Position numbers and translations under genes: made by a program. The notes under the pieces were generated by a model. It saw only the letters and a program-made list of their open reading frames with translations, was not told the origin of the DNA and searched no databases. DNA of 64,000 nucleotides. Source: JAJDAT01 sp964570665 (GTDB taxonomy: Bacteria > Nitrospinota > Nitrospinia > Nitrospinales > JAJDAT01). The stretch lies in contig CAZMZH010000002.1 in assembly GCA_964570665.1 (NCBI GenBank), positions 383,069 through 447,068 on the forward strand, in the 5' to 3' direction. Positions 17,028 through 27,252 of this stretch are shown one piece after another; positions within the stretch are counted from its first letter, which is position 1, and each line of letters starts with the position of its first letter.

Positions 17028-19316
17028 CTAGCTTTTAGAATTGAAGGTGCTTCGATTATATTCTTCTAATGCTTGTTTGTTTTGCTTTATCGAAAGAGTG
17101 GGTAAAAGTGGTTTTCTTTCCAAGGACCCATATTGGAGCTGGAATTGATTGAAAGTGGCCAACTTTTCCTTATATTCGTCTGTTTTTTTATCTGCGTTTT
17201 TTAAATAATGTTTTAGGTGGATTGCGAACATAAAAGGCGAGTTTTCTACTTTTAAATAATAATCAGATAACATTCTATGAATATAAGGGTTGTTAGGAGC
17301 AATCAATAACCCTGAATAAAGAGTATCAATGGCTTTTTGAGGTTGATTTAATTTACCCAATGCTACACCGAGTTCTAAATATAATGATGCGTCTGTTGTG
17401 TTCCATAGATTTAATTTTGAATAGCTATTAATTACTTTTTCCCAACGGTGATTTAAAAAATGACTTCTTGCATTATTTTTTTCTGAATTAAATTGATTTT
17501 GTTTTTCTTTAATTAAAGTCATTAATCGATCTAACTCAATTTTTAAAGCCGCTACTTTGATCTTGTCCGATTCTAATTTAAGCCAGCGTTGAATTATGCA
17601 TATTTTTATTGCTTGATTCCTGTTGGTTTGATCGAAAAGTTTCGCCAGTAAAGTAAATATTTTTGGATCTTCCATTTCCATAAGCGAGCCTATAACTAAA
17701 GTGCGAAACTCCTTAGATTGGTCTCCAGTTTTTTGATAAATCATTGATAGGATTTTAAATGGAAGAGGGTGGAATGGGTTTATCTCAAATGCGAGATTTG
17801 CAATTTTTGCGGCTTCTATCAGTTGATCGTTTTTTAAAAGGGCTGCCGAGTAAACATCGTAAACTGTCGATAATAGAACGGACCCTTTGTTATGCTGTGT
17901 GTCGATATTTATTTCATCATTCCAAAGCTTTGAAGCAATGATTTCTATTTTGTTGAGATTAAAAGTCCTGGCGTTTTTAAAATAAGCAATGCCCATTTGG
18001 AAATAATCGGAGATTCGGATTTTCCCTTCCGGAGTGGGATATGTTTTCATAACTAGGCTCAATATTAAAACGCATATTAATACGGGAATGCCTTGGGACC
18101 ACTTTTTATGTTTAAGTTTTTTTGAAATCCAATAAATAGCATAGGCAGAAAATATTGCTAGAAATGGAATTACAGGTAATCGAAATCTTGAAGTTGCGTA
18201 AAATGGCAGAAACATTAATAAGTGCGTAAAAAAGTAAGCATGTAATAATGTCCATTGTCTTTTTTTCTTTTTTGTTAAAATAATTCCTACGATTCCAAAC
18301 GATCCAAAAAAAGCAAAGGGAATTGAACTCCATTGGAGAATGGGAGAAATCTCCTGGAAAAGGTAAAAGTTTAAAGTTGTGGGGGCTTCATAGTTGTTGA
18401 ATAGAAAAAATATTTTTCTTAAATACAATTCAAGAAAACTTTTTGGATTTTCCCACGCGTTTTGAATTAAAAAATTTATGGTTGAAGTGGTAGTTAAGGG
18501 ATTGTCTTTGATAAAATTATTAAATATTGGGGAATGACGATAACCGCGCCCTGGATAATCGGGTGTATTCGACATGAGCAAAGTTTCGGGTCCCCCTTGA
18601 TCGTAAAATACCAAGTGATTATGTACTAGATACCCCCTATAAAGTAGAGGTGTGGAAAATAAGATGAAAACGATTGTGAATAATCCAATTAAAGTTTTTC
18701 TATTTTCAACTTGATTTTGGAGAGCCCTCCAAATGAAAAAAAAGCCAACGGGAATTAATAGCAAATTGTTCGATCTGCATTGCATGACTAAAGATAATAG
18801 AGTGGCGCTTAAAGCGATTCGGGCCACAGTTGGTTTATAAGAGGCCCAAAGGATTCCATAGCAGGAGAAGACCGTTAAAAAGGTTGTCAAAGAAGCGCGA
18901 TATAGCGATCCTTCATAAAGCCAATTAGGTCCATAAAAAGTAAACAATAGAGCGGCAAGGAGTCCAACGATAGGTTTAAAAAAATAATTTGATATTTTAT
19001 ATATTAAAAGCGCCGACACGGTTCCTAATAAAAATTGGGTGAGCCATACTGCCTTATACGTTTCGCCAAAGAGCAAATAAATTACTCCAAGAAAATACTT
19101 GTAAAGCGGAGAAAAAACGTCTGATTGGTCAGGGTCTTTGGCTAGAAAATTTCCATTGGCAAACTCTTTTCCTCCTTTATCAAAGATATCTTGATCCCAG
19201 GCTTGTGGCACAAAGTCAAAGAAGGGATTGTTCTGAAATTGGAAATAATAGGCGATTCGAACGGCGAGAGATAATACGATAATAATTAAAGGAAAAAATC
19301 GGGACGGAATCGACAT
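17028..19316 (-). CDS. GT39-like membrane glycosyltransferase with C-terminal TPR region
   Basis: 762 aa. The N-terminal ~400 residues hold about ten transmembrane helices. An early periplasmic loop with acidic residues (WDQDIFDKGGKEF, about 40-52, and SDVFSPLYKYFLG) matches polyprenol-phosphate-sugar-dependent GT-C enzymes (PMT/ArnT, GT39). The C-terminal ~330 residues are soluble and helical with TPR-like units, for example ALLKNDQLIEAAKIANLAFEINPFHPLPF and LYLELGVALGKLNQPQKAIDTLYSGLLIAPNNPYI. Such enzymes transfer a sugar from a lipid carrier onto a periplasmic acceptor; the TPR part may bind the target. It heads the minus-strand glycan genes together with 19361-21611. Confidence 0.82.
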   Translation of the reverse strand: MSIPSRFFPLIIIVLSLAVRIAYYFQFQNNPFFDFVPQAWDQDIFDKGGKEFANGNFLAKDPDQSDVFSPLYKYFLGVIYLLFGETYKAVWLTQFLLGTVSALLIYKISNYFFKPIVGLLAALLFTFYGPNWLYEGSLYRASLTTFLTVFSCYGILWASYKPTVARIALSATLLSLVMQCRSNNLLLIPVGFFFIWRALQNQVENRKTLIGLFTIVFILFSTPLLYRGYLVHNHLVFYDQGGPETLLMSNTPDYPGRGYRHSPIFNNFIKDNPLTTTSTINFLIQNAWENPKSFLELYLRKIFFLFNNYEAPTTLNFYLFQEISPILQWSSIPFAFFGSFGIVGIILTKKKKRQWTLLHAYFFTHLLMFLPFYATSRFRLPVIPFLAIFSAYAIYWISKKLKHKKWSQGIPVLICVLILSLVMKTYPTPEGKIRISDYFQMGIAYFKNARTFNLNKIEIIASKLWNDEINIDTQHNKGSVLLSTVYDVYSAALLKNDQLIEAAKIANLAFEINPFHPLPFKILSMIYQKTGDQSKEFRTLVIGSLMEMEDPKIFTLLAKLFDQTNRNQAIKICIIQRWLKLESDKIKVAALKIELDRLMTLIKEKQNQFNSEKNNARSHFLNHRWEKVINSYSKLNLWNTTDASLYLELGVALGKLNQPQKAIDTLYSGLLIAPNNPYIHRMLSDYYLKVENSPFMFAIHLKHYLKNADKKTDEYKEKLATFNQFQLQYGSLERKPLLPTLSIKQNKQALEEYNRSTFNSKS

Positions 19317-19360
19317 TTCATAAAAAGCGCAAGAATGCGTTTAGGAAAATAAAGAGCGTT

Positions 19361-20611
19361 TTATTGTGGCTTGGAGGTTTTACTTGGGTTGGAAAAAGCG
19401 TCGTTATATTTTGCGCCAATGGATTTCCAATCGTAATCTTGAATAATTTCAAATGATTTTTTACCCATTGTTTGCAAACAATCTTTAGAATAAACAGACA
19501 TCAATGCTTTAGTTAAAGCGGCTACATCTTTAGGTTGGACAATGATTCCATTTATATCGTGTTTAACCATATCGGAAATACCTCCGACATCGCTTGCGAT
19601 AATAGGTTTTCCTGCAGCCATGGCTTCCATAACGACTACCGGAGCCCCTTCGGTTTCTCCAAGACTGTCGACGATAGAAGGAAGTATAAGCAGATCGGAG
19701 TTTTTTAAATAATTTCGAACTTCGGTTTTTGATTTCATTCCAACAAAGCTTATTTTACTCGTTAATTTAAGTCGATTAGCTTCCTCTTCGCATTCAGGTT
19801 TCATGAACCCGTCTCCTACGATTATCAATCGGGCGTCGGTTTCAATATTAGACCAATCCGCGAATGCGCGAATTAAATATGGCAAACCTTTCTTTTCGGT
19901 GATTTTTCCCACAAAGAGCACATTTTTTTTAGTGGTATCAATATTTAGGTCTTCTGGGGAAATCTTTTCAGAAGAATCAAAAAATTGAACCGGAACTCCC
20001 ATAGGTAAAATTTTAGATCGAATTCTCCTATCAGGAGCTAAAGATTCCAAGACCTCTTGATTTTTTTGGCTTACCGGCAAAAAAATATCTGTGTTATCGA
20101 CGATAAAGCGAGTTAAGAGTTTTCCAAAAGGAATTCGGGCTAATAAAAAGACGTCGGCTGCGTGAATGGTGACGGCGTGAAAATAGCCGTACCTCTTTTT
20201 AAAAAAGGCTGAAATAAGGCCTTGAGGAACTAACCAATGAGAGTTGACTGTCGTTGCTTTAGTCTTTCTGAGGGTACGCAAAAAAGCGATCGTTCCCCAG
20301 AACATTAAAAATGGAACCTGAATTTTGGCTAATAGGCTTTGACGGATATTGGCTAGCATTCCTTTTCCGTTTGCTAATATTTGCTTAGATTTTGGCCAAA
20401 AAAAAGGAAACCGAAAAACAGATATAGATTCCATCGTTTCATGAGTTGCCGCATCTGGGTCATGAGGCGCCAAGACATGAGTTGAATAAAACTTGCTCAT
20501 TTCCTGCGCTAGGCAATATACGAAGTCGGCAGGAGTTTTGTCTCCAAGCCATCTAGGAAAGGTTGAAGTGAATATCAAAAGAGTTTCTTTATTTTGATCG
20601 CTATCTGGCAT
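19361..20611 (-). CDS. glycosyltransferase family 4 (GT-B fold)
   Basis: 416 aa, cytoplasmic or peripheral GT-B enzyme. The C-terminal donor-binding domain shows FVGKITEKKGLPYLIRAF, LIIVGDGFMKPEC and the E-x7-E motif in EGAPVVVMEAMAAGKPIIASDVGG. The N-terminal domain carries LIFTSTFPRWLGDKTPADFV and a HAADVFLLARIPFG loop. The retaining mechanism uses a nucleotide-sugar donor; which sugar is not evident. It lies between the GT39 and GT2 genes on the same strand with gaps of about 45-50 bp, so it probably belongs to one glycan-assembly unit. Confidence 0.9.
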   Translation of the reverse strand: MPDSDQNKETLLIFTSTFPRWLGDKTPADFVYCLAQEMSKFYSTHVLAPHDPDAATHETMESISVFRFPFFWPKSKQILANGKGMLANIRQSLLAKIQVPFLMFWGTIAFLRTLRKTKATTVNSHWLVPQGLISAFFKKRYGYFHAVTIHAADVFLLARIPFGKLLTRFIVDNTDIFLPVSQKNQEVLESLAPDRRIRSKILPMGVPVQFFDSSEKISPEDLNIDTTKKNVLFVGKITEKKGLPYLIRAFADWSNIETDARLIIVGDGFMKPECEEEANRLKLTSKISFVGMKSKTEVRNYLKNSDLLILPSIVDSLGETEGAPVVVMEAMAAGKPIIASDVGGISDMVKHDINGIIVQPKDVAALTKALMSVYSKDCLQTMGKKSFEIIQDYDWKSIGAKYNDAFSNPSKTSKPQ

Positions 20612-20663
20612 TCAATTTTTGATGTTGTGGGAGGAAAATAGGTGGAAAAAAGTGAGATTTGAA

Positions 20664-21611
20664 TCAATCTTTTTTCTCTAGTTCGATTTTTTTTATTCTG
20701 AGCTGAATATCTTCTAATAATTGGCGATTAATGGATATCAATTCCGCAGCTATTCCCATCATGAATACTTGAAAGCCGACAATCAATAAAATTGCAGAAA
20801 GTATTAGAGATTGTATGTGTCCGGCGGTTTGCCCCATAAAAAAATAAAATAAATATCTACACCCTATTAGAAACCCACTGGCACAAGCAATACCGCCTGC
20901 AATAGTAAAAACCCTTAAAGGCTTATACATAGAATAAATTTTTAACATAGTGACTGCAGATCTCATTAAATAGGTTCTAATGTTGGGAAATAAACGAGAT
21001 TCTCGCAGTTTTGGATTTGTTTTTACTGGCGCATGCGTGATTGCTAAGTTTTTTCTACCTGCGCTGATAATGGTTTCTAATGTGTAGGTAAAGTCAGAAA
21101 CGACATTAATCTGCATCGCGGCTTCTCTAGAATATGCGCGAAATCCGCTGGTTGCGTCAGGAACTTGGGTGCCGGATATCCAACGTACGACCTTACTACC
21201 AAATTTTTGAAGGAATATTTTTTGAGGTGAAAAATGTTTTATAGTTTCTACTTGTCTATCGCCTATTACGATATCAGCCCGCTTTTCTAGTATAGGTTTA
21301 ATAAGATTTGGAATATCTGCTCCATTATATTGATTATCTGCATCGGTGTTTACAATAATATCCGCTCCTAGCCGAAGGCATTCGTCGATTCCATATTTAA
21401 ACGCTTTTGCCAACCCCTTATTGCTTGTAAGGCTAATGACATGATCTACGTTATTAGATTTCGCCACTTCGACGGTTTTATCGGTACTTCCGTCGTCAAT
21501 GATCAGAATTTCAATTGAGGTTACTCCTTCAATTTTTTCCGGGAGATCTTTTAAAGTTTCCGGAAGCGTTTTTTCCTCGTTTAAGCAAGGGATTTGTATT
21601 ATGAGTTTCAC
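20664..21611 (-). CDS. glycosyltransferase family 2, dolichyl-phosphate-mannose-synthase-like
   Basis: 315 aa. A GT-A domain (residues 1-215) carries IPCLNEEKTLPETL, ILIIDDGSTDKT and the metal-binding DADNQY. Two transmembrane helices follow (about 230-252 and 263-288). This is the layout of DPM1/GtrB-like enzymes that charge a polyprenyl phosphate with a sugar, which a GT39/GT-C enzyme such as its neighbours then uses in the periplasm. The GT39 gene two positions downstream fits that partnership. The gene is divergent from the SGNH-hydrolase gene at 21816 across about 200 bp. Confidence 0.9.
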   Translation of the reverse strand: MKLIIQIPCLNEEKTLPETLKDLPEKIEGVTSIEILIIDDGSTDKTVEVAKSNNVDHVISLTSNKGLAKAFKYGIDECLRLGADIIVNTDADNQYNGADIPNLIKPILEKRADIVIGDRQVETIKHFSPQKIFLQKFGSKVVRWISGTQVPDATSGFRAYSREAAMQINVVSDFTYTLETIISAGRKNLAITHAPVKTNPKLRESRLFPNIRTYLMRSAVTMLKIYSMYKPLRVFTIAGGIACASGFLIGCRYLFYFFMGQTAGHIQSLILSAILLIVGFQVFMMGIAAELISINRQLLEDIQLRIKKIELEKKD

Positions 21612-21815
21612 GCGAAATAGAACCGAGATTCTTGGATGGAAATATTTTTTGTTGATCCGGAGTTGGAAACACCGGAGTTTGATATGGCCTTTATATTATC
21701 ATATTGCAGACAAAGGATTTGACATAAATAGAGAGGAAAGTAAAATATTCCAATTAGATTTAAGCTAGGTTTTTTCTCCCCAATAATCTTCTATTTTTAA
21801 ATCTGCATTGTCTTA

Positions 21816-23090
21816 ATGACAAAACTCGACGATTTATTTTCCATTTTGAATAAAGTTCTGCAAATCCCATGGAATTGGACCTTAGCGATTCTTTTTTTAA
21901 TGTTTGGAATCGTTACGATAGATCTAGATTCTTTAGAGTGGAGTATCGCAACTATTCTGTTTTATGCTTTACCGCTGGGTTGCCAGATCTTTAAGAATCC
22001 AGTTATTCGATATGGAGCTTTGTGGTTAGGGGTTTTTATGGCTTTGCAAACATTGTTAACTCCTTATGTTCATTATCATATTGAATATAGGACTTTGCAG
22101 GCAAATATAAATACAGAAACCGAAACCGAAGGGGAAATTCAAAAAATTTCAACTGATGAAATGGGGTTTCGAGTTTATCCAAAAGTTGATTATAGCGATA
22201 AAAAAGGATTTAGGATATTTGCTTTAGGAGGGTCAACTACTGAACAAATCCTCATCGACGATCAAAAAACTTGGCCGCATTTAGTTCAATTAAAGTTGTC
22301 TAATCAATTTGGAAGAAAATTTGAAATTATAAATACAGGCGTTTCGGGAACGCGTGCTAGGAATCATTTTGCCAAGCTAAAAAAAATTATCCAGTACAGT
22401 CCAGACATGGTAATTTTTTTGGTAGGAATCAATGATTGGAATAAGCAAATAACCGATTCCGTAAGGGTTCATAAAATGGAGCCCTATTTTTTAAAGAAAA
22501 CATTATTGGCAAAAGCGCTTAAGGCTGCGGATGTTTTTATTGGCGGACCTTTAAAAGAAAAACTGTTTGGTAACCAAAATGAAGAAGTTAAAGAGACCAA
22601 TTTAGAGAGCCAATCAAAGAAAATAGGGGAAGAGAAAAAAAAGGATTCGTTGAATAGGCCGAATAAGTTCTCGTGGAAACCTAAAGAAGTTTCCGAAGAG
22701 TTTAAAAAATATTTGGAAAAAATTCAGGAAACTTGTTTTGAGAAGAAACTTTTTTGCGTATTTTTGACTCAGCCAAGCGGTTATCAAGAAACTGCTAGCG
22801 CTGACTATAAGCGCTTATTTTGGATGACGCCGCCTTTTTCAAATTATACTCTTGATTTTGAATCCATGATTCATTTATCAAGTTTGTATAATAATTATAT
22901 CAAGGAGTTTACAAGCCGAAATGAAATTCCGATTTGCGATATAGCTAAAAACTTGGAAGCTTCACCGGAGGTTTTTTATGACGATTGTCATTTTACACTC
23001 GAAGGCTCTGGGAGGGTAGCCAAACTGGTTTCCCCTTGTTTGGCGAAAATTTTAGAAAATAAAAATTTAATGGCTAGATCGAATACTTGA
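21816..23090 (+). CDS. SGNH/GDSL-type hydrolase with N-terminal membrane helices
   Basis: 424 aa. Two or three transmembrane helices lie at about 18-95. A periplasmic SGNH domain follows with block I ALGGSTTEQ (S140), block II GVSGTRARNH, block III FLVGINDWN and the catalytic D389-x-x-H392 (DDCHFT). Between blocks III and V there is a Lys/Glu-rich insert (about 240-290). SGNH enzymes of this type often add or remove acetyl groups on surface glycans, which suits the surrounding genes, but the substrate is unknown. It is followed 38 bp later by a GT2 gene on the same strand. Confidence 0.85.
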   Translation: MTKLDDLFSILNKVLQIPWNWTLAILFLMFGIVTIDLDSLEWSIATILFYALPLGCQIFKNPVIRYGALWLGVFMALQTLLTPYVHYHIEYRTLQANINTETETEGEIQKISTDEMGFRVYPKVDYSDKKGFRIFALGGSTTEQILIDDQKTWPHLVQLKLSNQFGRKFEIINTGVSGTRARNHFAKLKKIIQYSPDMVIFLVGINDWNKQITDSVRVHKMEPYFLKKTLLAKALKAADVFIGGPLKEKLFGNQNEEVKETNLESQSKKIGEEKKKDSLNRPNKFSWKPKEVSEEFKKYLEKIQETCFEKKLFCVFLTQPSGYQETASADYKRLFWMTPPFSNYTLDFESMIHLSSLYNNYIKEFTSRNEIPICDIAKNLEASPEVFYDDCHFTLEGSGRVAKLVSPCLAKILENKNLMARSNT

Positions 23091-23128
23091 TGAAATATTT
23101 AGAAGATTTATATGGATAAGCGAAAAAT

Positions 23129-23818
23129 ATGCAAGACTTGAGTATATCAATTCCTTTTTATAACGAAGAACCGAATGTTAGACGAGTTTTGGAAGATAGT
23201 ATTCAAATCTTGACTGCCAATAACGTGGATTTTGAAATTATAGCCATAGATAATGGATCTTCAGACCAGACGGGTAAAATAATTGCAGAGATGGCAAGGA
23301 ATAATTCTCGGATCAAGCCTTTACGTGTTGAGGTGAATCAAGGCTATGGGAATGGGATTCTAGCGGGATTGAGAGCGTCGAAAGGTAGATTTATAGGATA
23401 TATGGATGGCGATGGGCAAATTGACCCTGAGGCCGTTCTTGGATGTTATAAAGAATTACAAATAAGCGATCATTTTGATTTGGCTAAAGGTTTTCCAAGA
23501 GGAATTCCCGGAAGTTTTATACGCCGATATATTTCTAAGTTTTACAACGCGTTTATTACTAGCTTATTCCGCATAGAAACATTAGGCATTAATTGCAAAC
23601 CAAAAATTTTTAAAAGGGAATTGTTTGAAAAGCTAAACTTAGAATCAAAAGATTGGTTTATTGACGCAGAAATAATGATAAAAGCGACGCGTCTCAATGT
23701 GCGTTATATAGATTATCCAATCCAATTTAAGGAAAGGTTAGAAGGAAAGTCGAATGTTCAGATTAAGACAGCCTTTGAATTTTTATTTAATTTTATACGT
23801 TATATATTATTCAAGTAA
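23129..23818 (+). CDS. glycosyltransferase family 2
   Basis: 229 aa GT-A enzyme without a membrane anchor. Motifs are SIPFYNEEPNVRRV, IIAIDNGSSDQTGK and the acidic metal-binding MDGDGQIDPE. It resembles polyprenyl-phosphate sugar synthases of the DPM type but ends without transmembrane helices. It follows the SGNH hydrolase closely and converges on the epimerase gene with 9 bp between stops. It probably works on the same surface glycan; the donor sugar is not evident. Confidence 0.88.
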   Translation: MQDLSISIPFYNEEPNVRRVLEDSIQILTANNVDFEIIAIDNGSSDQTGKIIAEMARNNSRIKPLRVEVNQGYGNGILAGLRASKGRFIGYMDGDGQIDPEAVLGCYKELQISDHFDLAKGFPRGIPGSFIRRYISKFYNAFITSLFRIETLGINCKPKIFKRELFEKLNLESKDWFIDAEIMIKATRLNVRYIDYPIQFKERLEGKSNVQIKTAFEFLFNFIRYILFK

Positions 23819-23827
23819 CGCCAACTT

Positions 23828-24817
23828 TTAAGAAACTTTCATTTTTCCCAGCCCCAATAAGCTAGATTTTTGGTTTCGAAATGTTTCTACATAACGACGG
23901 TACCATTCGACAGTGATTTTTAGACCTTCCCTAAAAAGAATTTTAGGTTTCCATTTGAGGCGTTCCCAGGCTAGTTGGTTTTCTGCGCTCATTCTCCAGA
24001 TCTCAATCGGTCTGTAAGGCAATTCTCCAATTTTCAGGGTTGAATTAGATTCTGATAATTCGTGGATAGCCAGGGTCAAGTCTTTAATGCTTATTTCTTC
24101 CTTACTTCCTAAGTTAGTCATTTTCCCTATAGTTTCTTTGGATTCCGCAGCCATGACCAAACCCTCAATAATGTTTGAAACAAAGTTGAACTCGCGAGTT
24201 TGCTTACCTTCGGTTGTAACAATGTCTTTGCCCAATAAGCAATTCATAATAAGCTCAGGAATAACCGCTTTTTCGCTTTGGTAGGGACCAAAAGTATTAA
24301 ATGGCCTTAACACCGTTATAGGCAATCCAGTGACTTCGTATTTCATTTTGCAATATAGTTCGCCTGTATATTTTCCAACAGCATAAGGAGAAATGGGTTG
24401 AGGTAAAAACTCCTCTCGAAATGGAACTGAATCTTGCTTTCCATAGACTTCCGAAGATGAAGTATAAACAAATCGTTTATAATCTTTACAGCTTTCTAAT
24501 AAATTAGCTGTTCCTTTACCATTTGTATCCAAGTTTTCGTTGATGTGTCTGAAGCTATCCCCAACATGGTTGTATGCGGCTAAGTGAAAAATTTTATCAA
24601 AACGATTTTCCCGGATAGCTCCTAAAGAGTCTAAATTTCGTATATCGCCTTCGATAAAATTAATTTTATCCCAGATATCTAAAAGCCGGACGTTTTCGAC
24701 TTGGCTCAAATACTTTGTTAATACAAAAACTTCAGCGTCCAACTCGACACATTTTCTAGTCAAATGGGAACCAATAAAACCGCTTGCTCCCGTAATAAGT
24801 ATTTTTTCTTTTTTCAT
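23828..24817 (-). CDS. NAD-dependent sugar-nucleotide epimerase/dehydratase
   Basis: 329 aa extended short-chain dehydrogenase. The Rossmann motif is TGASGFIGSH (residues 7-16), the serine region is YTSSSEVYGK and the catalytic pair is YAVGK. It belongs to the UDP-glucose-4-epimerase / GDP-mannose-4,6-dehydratase superfamily. The exact reaction (epimerase, dehydratase or reductase) cannot be decided without a search. Its start overlaps the stop of the upstream nucleotidyltransferase gene by 1 bp, suggesting the two provide one activated sugar. Confidence 0.9.
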   Translation of the reverse strand: MKKEKILITGASGFIGSHLTRKCVELDAEVFVLTKYLSQVENVRLLDIWDKINFIEGDIRNLDSLGAIRENRFDKIFHLAAYNHVGDSFRHINENLDTNGKGTANLLESCKDYKRFVYTSSSEVYGKQDSVPFREEFLPQPISPYAVGKYTGELYCKMKYEVTGLPITVLRPFNTFGPYQSEKAVIPELIMNCLLGKDIVTTEGKQTREFNFVSNIIEGLVMAAESKETIGKMTNLGSKEEISIKDLTLAIHELSESNSTLKIGELPYRPIEIWRMSAENQLAWERLKWKPKILFREGLKITVEWYRRYVETFRNQKSSLLGLGKMKVS

Positions 24818-25524
24818 TATTCTTTAACTGTATAAAAATCTAGAATTAATTTTTCGGCGCGTTCTAACTCGTGGTCTGTGTTGAAGGTAATTTTAGGACC
24901 GTCGTGTTTATACCCCGAAAGGTTTTTTTCTTCGATTAGGAGTTTAAATAAGGACACCAGCCCGACAGGGTCTTGAAGCATTTCAGGGGTGATTTTACTA
25001 AATATTTCTTTTTCGAGAATAGCATAACCCACATAATAATCAAGGACAGGCTTTTCTTCAAATGAAGCCAAAAGGTTCCCGTTTCCAGACCAATCCACGA
25101 GACCAAAGGGAGATACGAATGGAGCCGTCAAGATAGTAGCTGCTGTACTATATTGTTCGTGTGTTTTAAAAAATTCTTCGAAATTAATATCTGCAATAGT
25201 ATCGCCATAGGATAGTAAAATGCGGTCATCAAATAGATTTTTTAAATCGTAGATTCTTTGAAGGGGGGTTGCATCTGCGCCTGAATCCACATAATGGATA
25301 TTGAATTGTTTTTTAGTTTTGAAATAGTCGACTATTTTTTGTCCTAAATGTCCAATGCATAGATAAAAATCGTTGAATCCTTTTTGGACGTACAATTCCA
25401 AAAGTCTTTCGATAATGGGTTTTCCAGAAAGTTCAATTAGAGGTTTAGGAATTTGTTCCGTAAGAGGGCGTAGTCGGACCCCTTTACCTCCGCAAAGTAT
25501 AGCTACTTTAGATAGTTTTTCCAT
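24817..25524 (-). CDS. sugar-phosphate nucleotidyltransferase
   Basis: 235 aa enzyme of the NTP_transferase family making an NDP-sugar from NTP and sugar-1-phosphate. The signature is CGGKGVRLRPLTEQIPKPLIEL, followed by LSYGDTIADI as the metal and substrate region. It resembles glucose-1-phosphate cytidylyltransferases and related enzymes. It is coupled to the epimerase gene downstream and lies 18 bp below the GT39 gene upstream, all on the minus strand. Confidence 0.88.
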   Translation of the reverse strand: MEKLSKVAILCGGKGVRLRPLTEQIPKPLIELSGKPIIERLLELYVQKGFNDFYLCIGHLGQKIVDYFKTKKQFNIHYVDSGADATPLQRIYDLKNLFDDRILLSYGDTIADINFEEFFKTHEQYSTAATILTAPFVSPFGLVDWSGNGNLLASFEEKPVLDYYVGYAILEKEIFSKITPEMLQDPVGLVSLFKLLIEEKNLSGYKHDGPKITFNTDHELERAEKLILDFYTVKE

Positions 25525-25542
25525 TATTAGTCCATGACTCTT

Positions 25543-27252
25543 TTACATTTTTGGAGAATTACTTTTATTTTTTTCTAAATACTCATAAATAACAGTTTTT
25601 GGACTAGGAGGTTGGCAACTTATGAAGTAATGATTTTGAATGTTATAGGAATTTTCAAAACCTGAATTGCAACTGGTTAAAGTAATTTTTTTATAAGTGT
25701 GTGTTTTTAAATAGTTGTTAACATAATCGGTCATTTGTATTCTTTCCTCTTTTGTACTTTGTCTCCCTCTAATAGAGAATAGTCTATCACGCCTCGGAAT
25801 GATCCATTTTGGAGGAGACTTAAACGGAAAAACATTTCCCCATTCCATGCCAGTATAATAGCTTAAAGAATCTCCTTCATGTGCAATCACAAACGTATCT
25901 TTTGGGTCGCCATGTTTTTTTAAATAGATAGCGATTTCTTTTAAGGCCCCATTATAATCTCCGCTTAACTCTTTAGCGTAGTTCGACAATAGATAATAGG
26001 CCTTATTGGTACCTCGGATACTTCTATCCCACCGATTTAATAATCCTGAAGATAAGATTTTTAAATTTAATTTTTCAGCGACACTTTTTCGGAAAATGAT
26101 CTGATCATAAAGAAACCATGGCGCAATATGAAGCCAATTTGTAAATAATAATATCGCCGTCGTAGAACCCGCTAAAAAGTAATTTATTTTTGACAGTTGG
26201 TAGACTATTTCCGCTAATAGAATCGCCCAAATTGCAACTGTTCCTAAAATATAGTTGAACAAGGGAATAGTGTGTAGAGTTGCCACTAATATAGAACAAC
26301 CGATGCATAAGCAAAATAAAGTTTTAAATTTATCCCAATTCAATTCGAAACGAGAGTTATATTTTTTTAATAACCATGCAGTTATTATCAAAATAAAAGG
26401 GAAAATATAGGAATTAATTTGGCCTAGGTATCCAACGGTAAATTCAATAATTGTCCCAGTATTCTTTTCATAATCCTTATTGAAATAATTGGAATAAAAC
26501 TCTTTAACTTTTTTTCGAACCGGAAGAAAGTATTTTATGAACCAAGGTAGCGTTAGGCCTGCAATAATACAGTAGGATAAAATGAGCTTTTTATAAAAAT
26601 TTTTATTTCGAATTGTAATGACGCTAAACAAAGTGAGTCCTGCAAACAATCCAAAAAACTGGGAATACATGGAATAAAAAAGGAGAACTGAACTTATACA
26701 GAAAAGATATATGTGCTCTTCATTGTTTTTCCAAAGTTGGATAAAAAAAATAATCGTTAAAATTCCGAGTAAAATTGAAGGTCCAAAGTATCGAGAGGTT
26801 CTCATGTATAGGATATATGGAACCGAAAATGTAAAAAATATTGCAGATAGTCGAGATATTTGAATATTTTTATGTATGAGATAGGAGAGGTGGTATATGG
26901 CAAATATACTCAATAGGCCACACATGGCAGAAGGAAAAACGCCGCCAAAAGTCGTTTGACCAAACACTGCAATGGAGCCAGCAATTAGATACATACCTAG
27001 CCATGGATGGTAACCCCAAACCCCGTCAACGGCAAACCGGTTATCAAAAAAAGGAGGCGTATCTCCTAATATATAAGGGACCCCATATTCTAAGATATGG
27101 ATAGCGTGAATTAAATAATCGCCTTGGTCTAATCCAAGATAATAATTATCTAAATTAAAAAAGTATAGGAAGGCTCCGATAAAAGTGAGAGCGCTTAAGA
27201 AATACTTATCTTCAAAAATTTTTTTCATAAATAAGAAATTAAAACAAGTCAT
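25543..27252 (-). CDS. GT39-like polytopic membrane glycosyltransferase
   Basis: 569 aa with about 11-12 transmembrane helices and an early periplasmic loop bearing acidic residues (LGLDQGDYLIH, FFDNRFAVDGVWGYHPW). This layout fits GT-C transferases that use a polyprenyl-phosphate sugar. The C-terminus (about 430-569) is a soluble periplasmic domain. The ATG at 27250-27252 overlaps the stop of the upstream epimerase (ATGA); a second ATG at residue 9 is possible. It lacks the TPR part of the GT39 protein at 17028-19316, so the two probably act on different acceptors. Confidence 0.78.
   Translation of the reverse strand: MTCFNFLFMKKIFEDKYFLSALTFIGAFLYFFNLDNYYLGLDQGDYLIHAIHILEYGVPYILGDTPPFFDNRFAVDGVWGYHPWLGMYLIAGSIAVFGQTTFGGVFPSAMCGLLSIFAIYHLSYLIHKNIQISRLSAIFFTFSVPYILYMRTSRYFGPSILLGILTIIFFIQLWKNNEEHIYLFCISSVLLFYSMYSQFFGLFAGLTLFSVITIRNKNFYKKLILSYCIIAGLTLPWFIKYFLPVRKKVKEFYSNYFNKDYEKNTGTIIEFTVGYLGQINSYIFPFILIITAWLLKKYNSRFELNWDKFKTLFCLCIGCSILVATLHTIPLFNYILGTVAIWAILLAEIVYQLSKINYFLAGSTTAILLFTNWLHIAPWFLYDQIIFRKSVAEKLNLKILSSGLLNRWDRSIRGTNKAYYLLSNYAKELSGDYNGALKEIAIYLKKHGDPKDTFVIAHEGDSLSYYTGMEWGNVFPFKSPPKWIIPRRDRLFSIRGRQSTKEERIQMTDYVNNYLKTHTYKKITLTSCNSGFENSYNIQNHYFISCQPPSPKTVIYEYLEKNKSNSPKM

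Noticed and set aside
21499..21768. Plus-strand 89-codon frame at the start of the GT2 gene
   Set aside because: Mostly antisense to the conserved GT-A domain; no ribosome-binding site.
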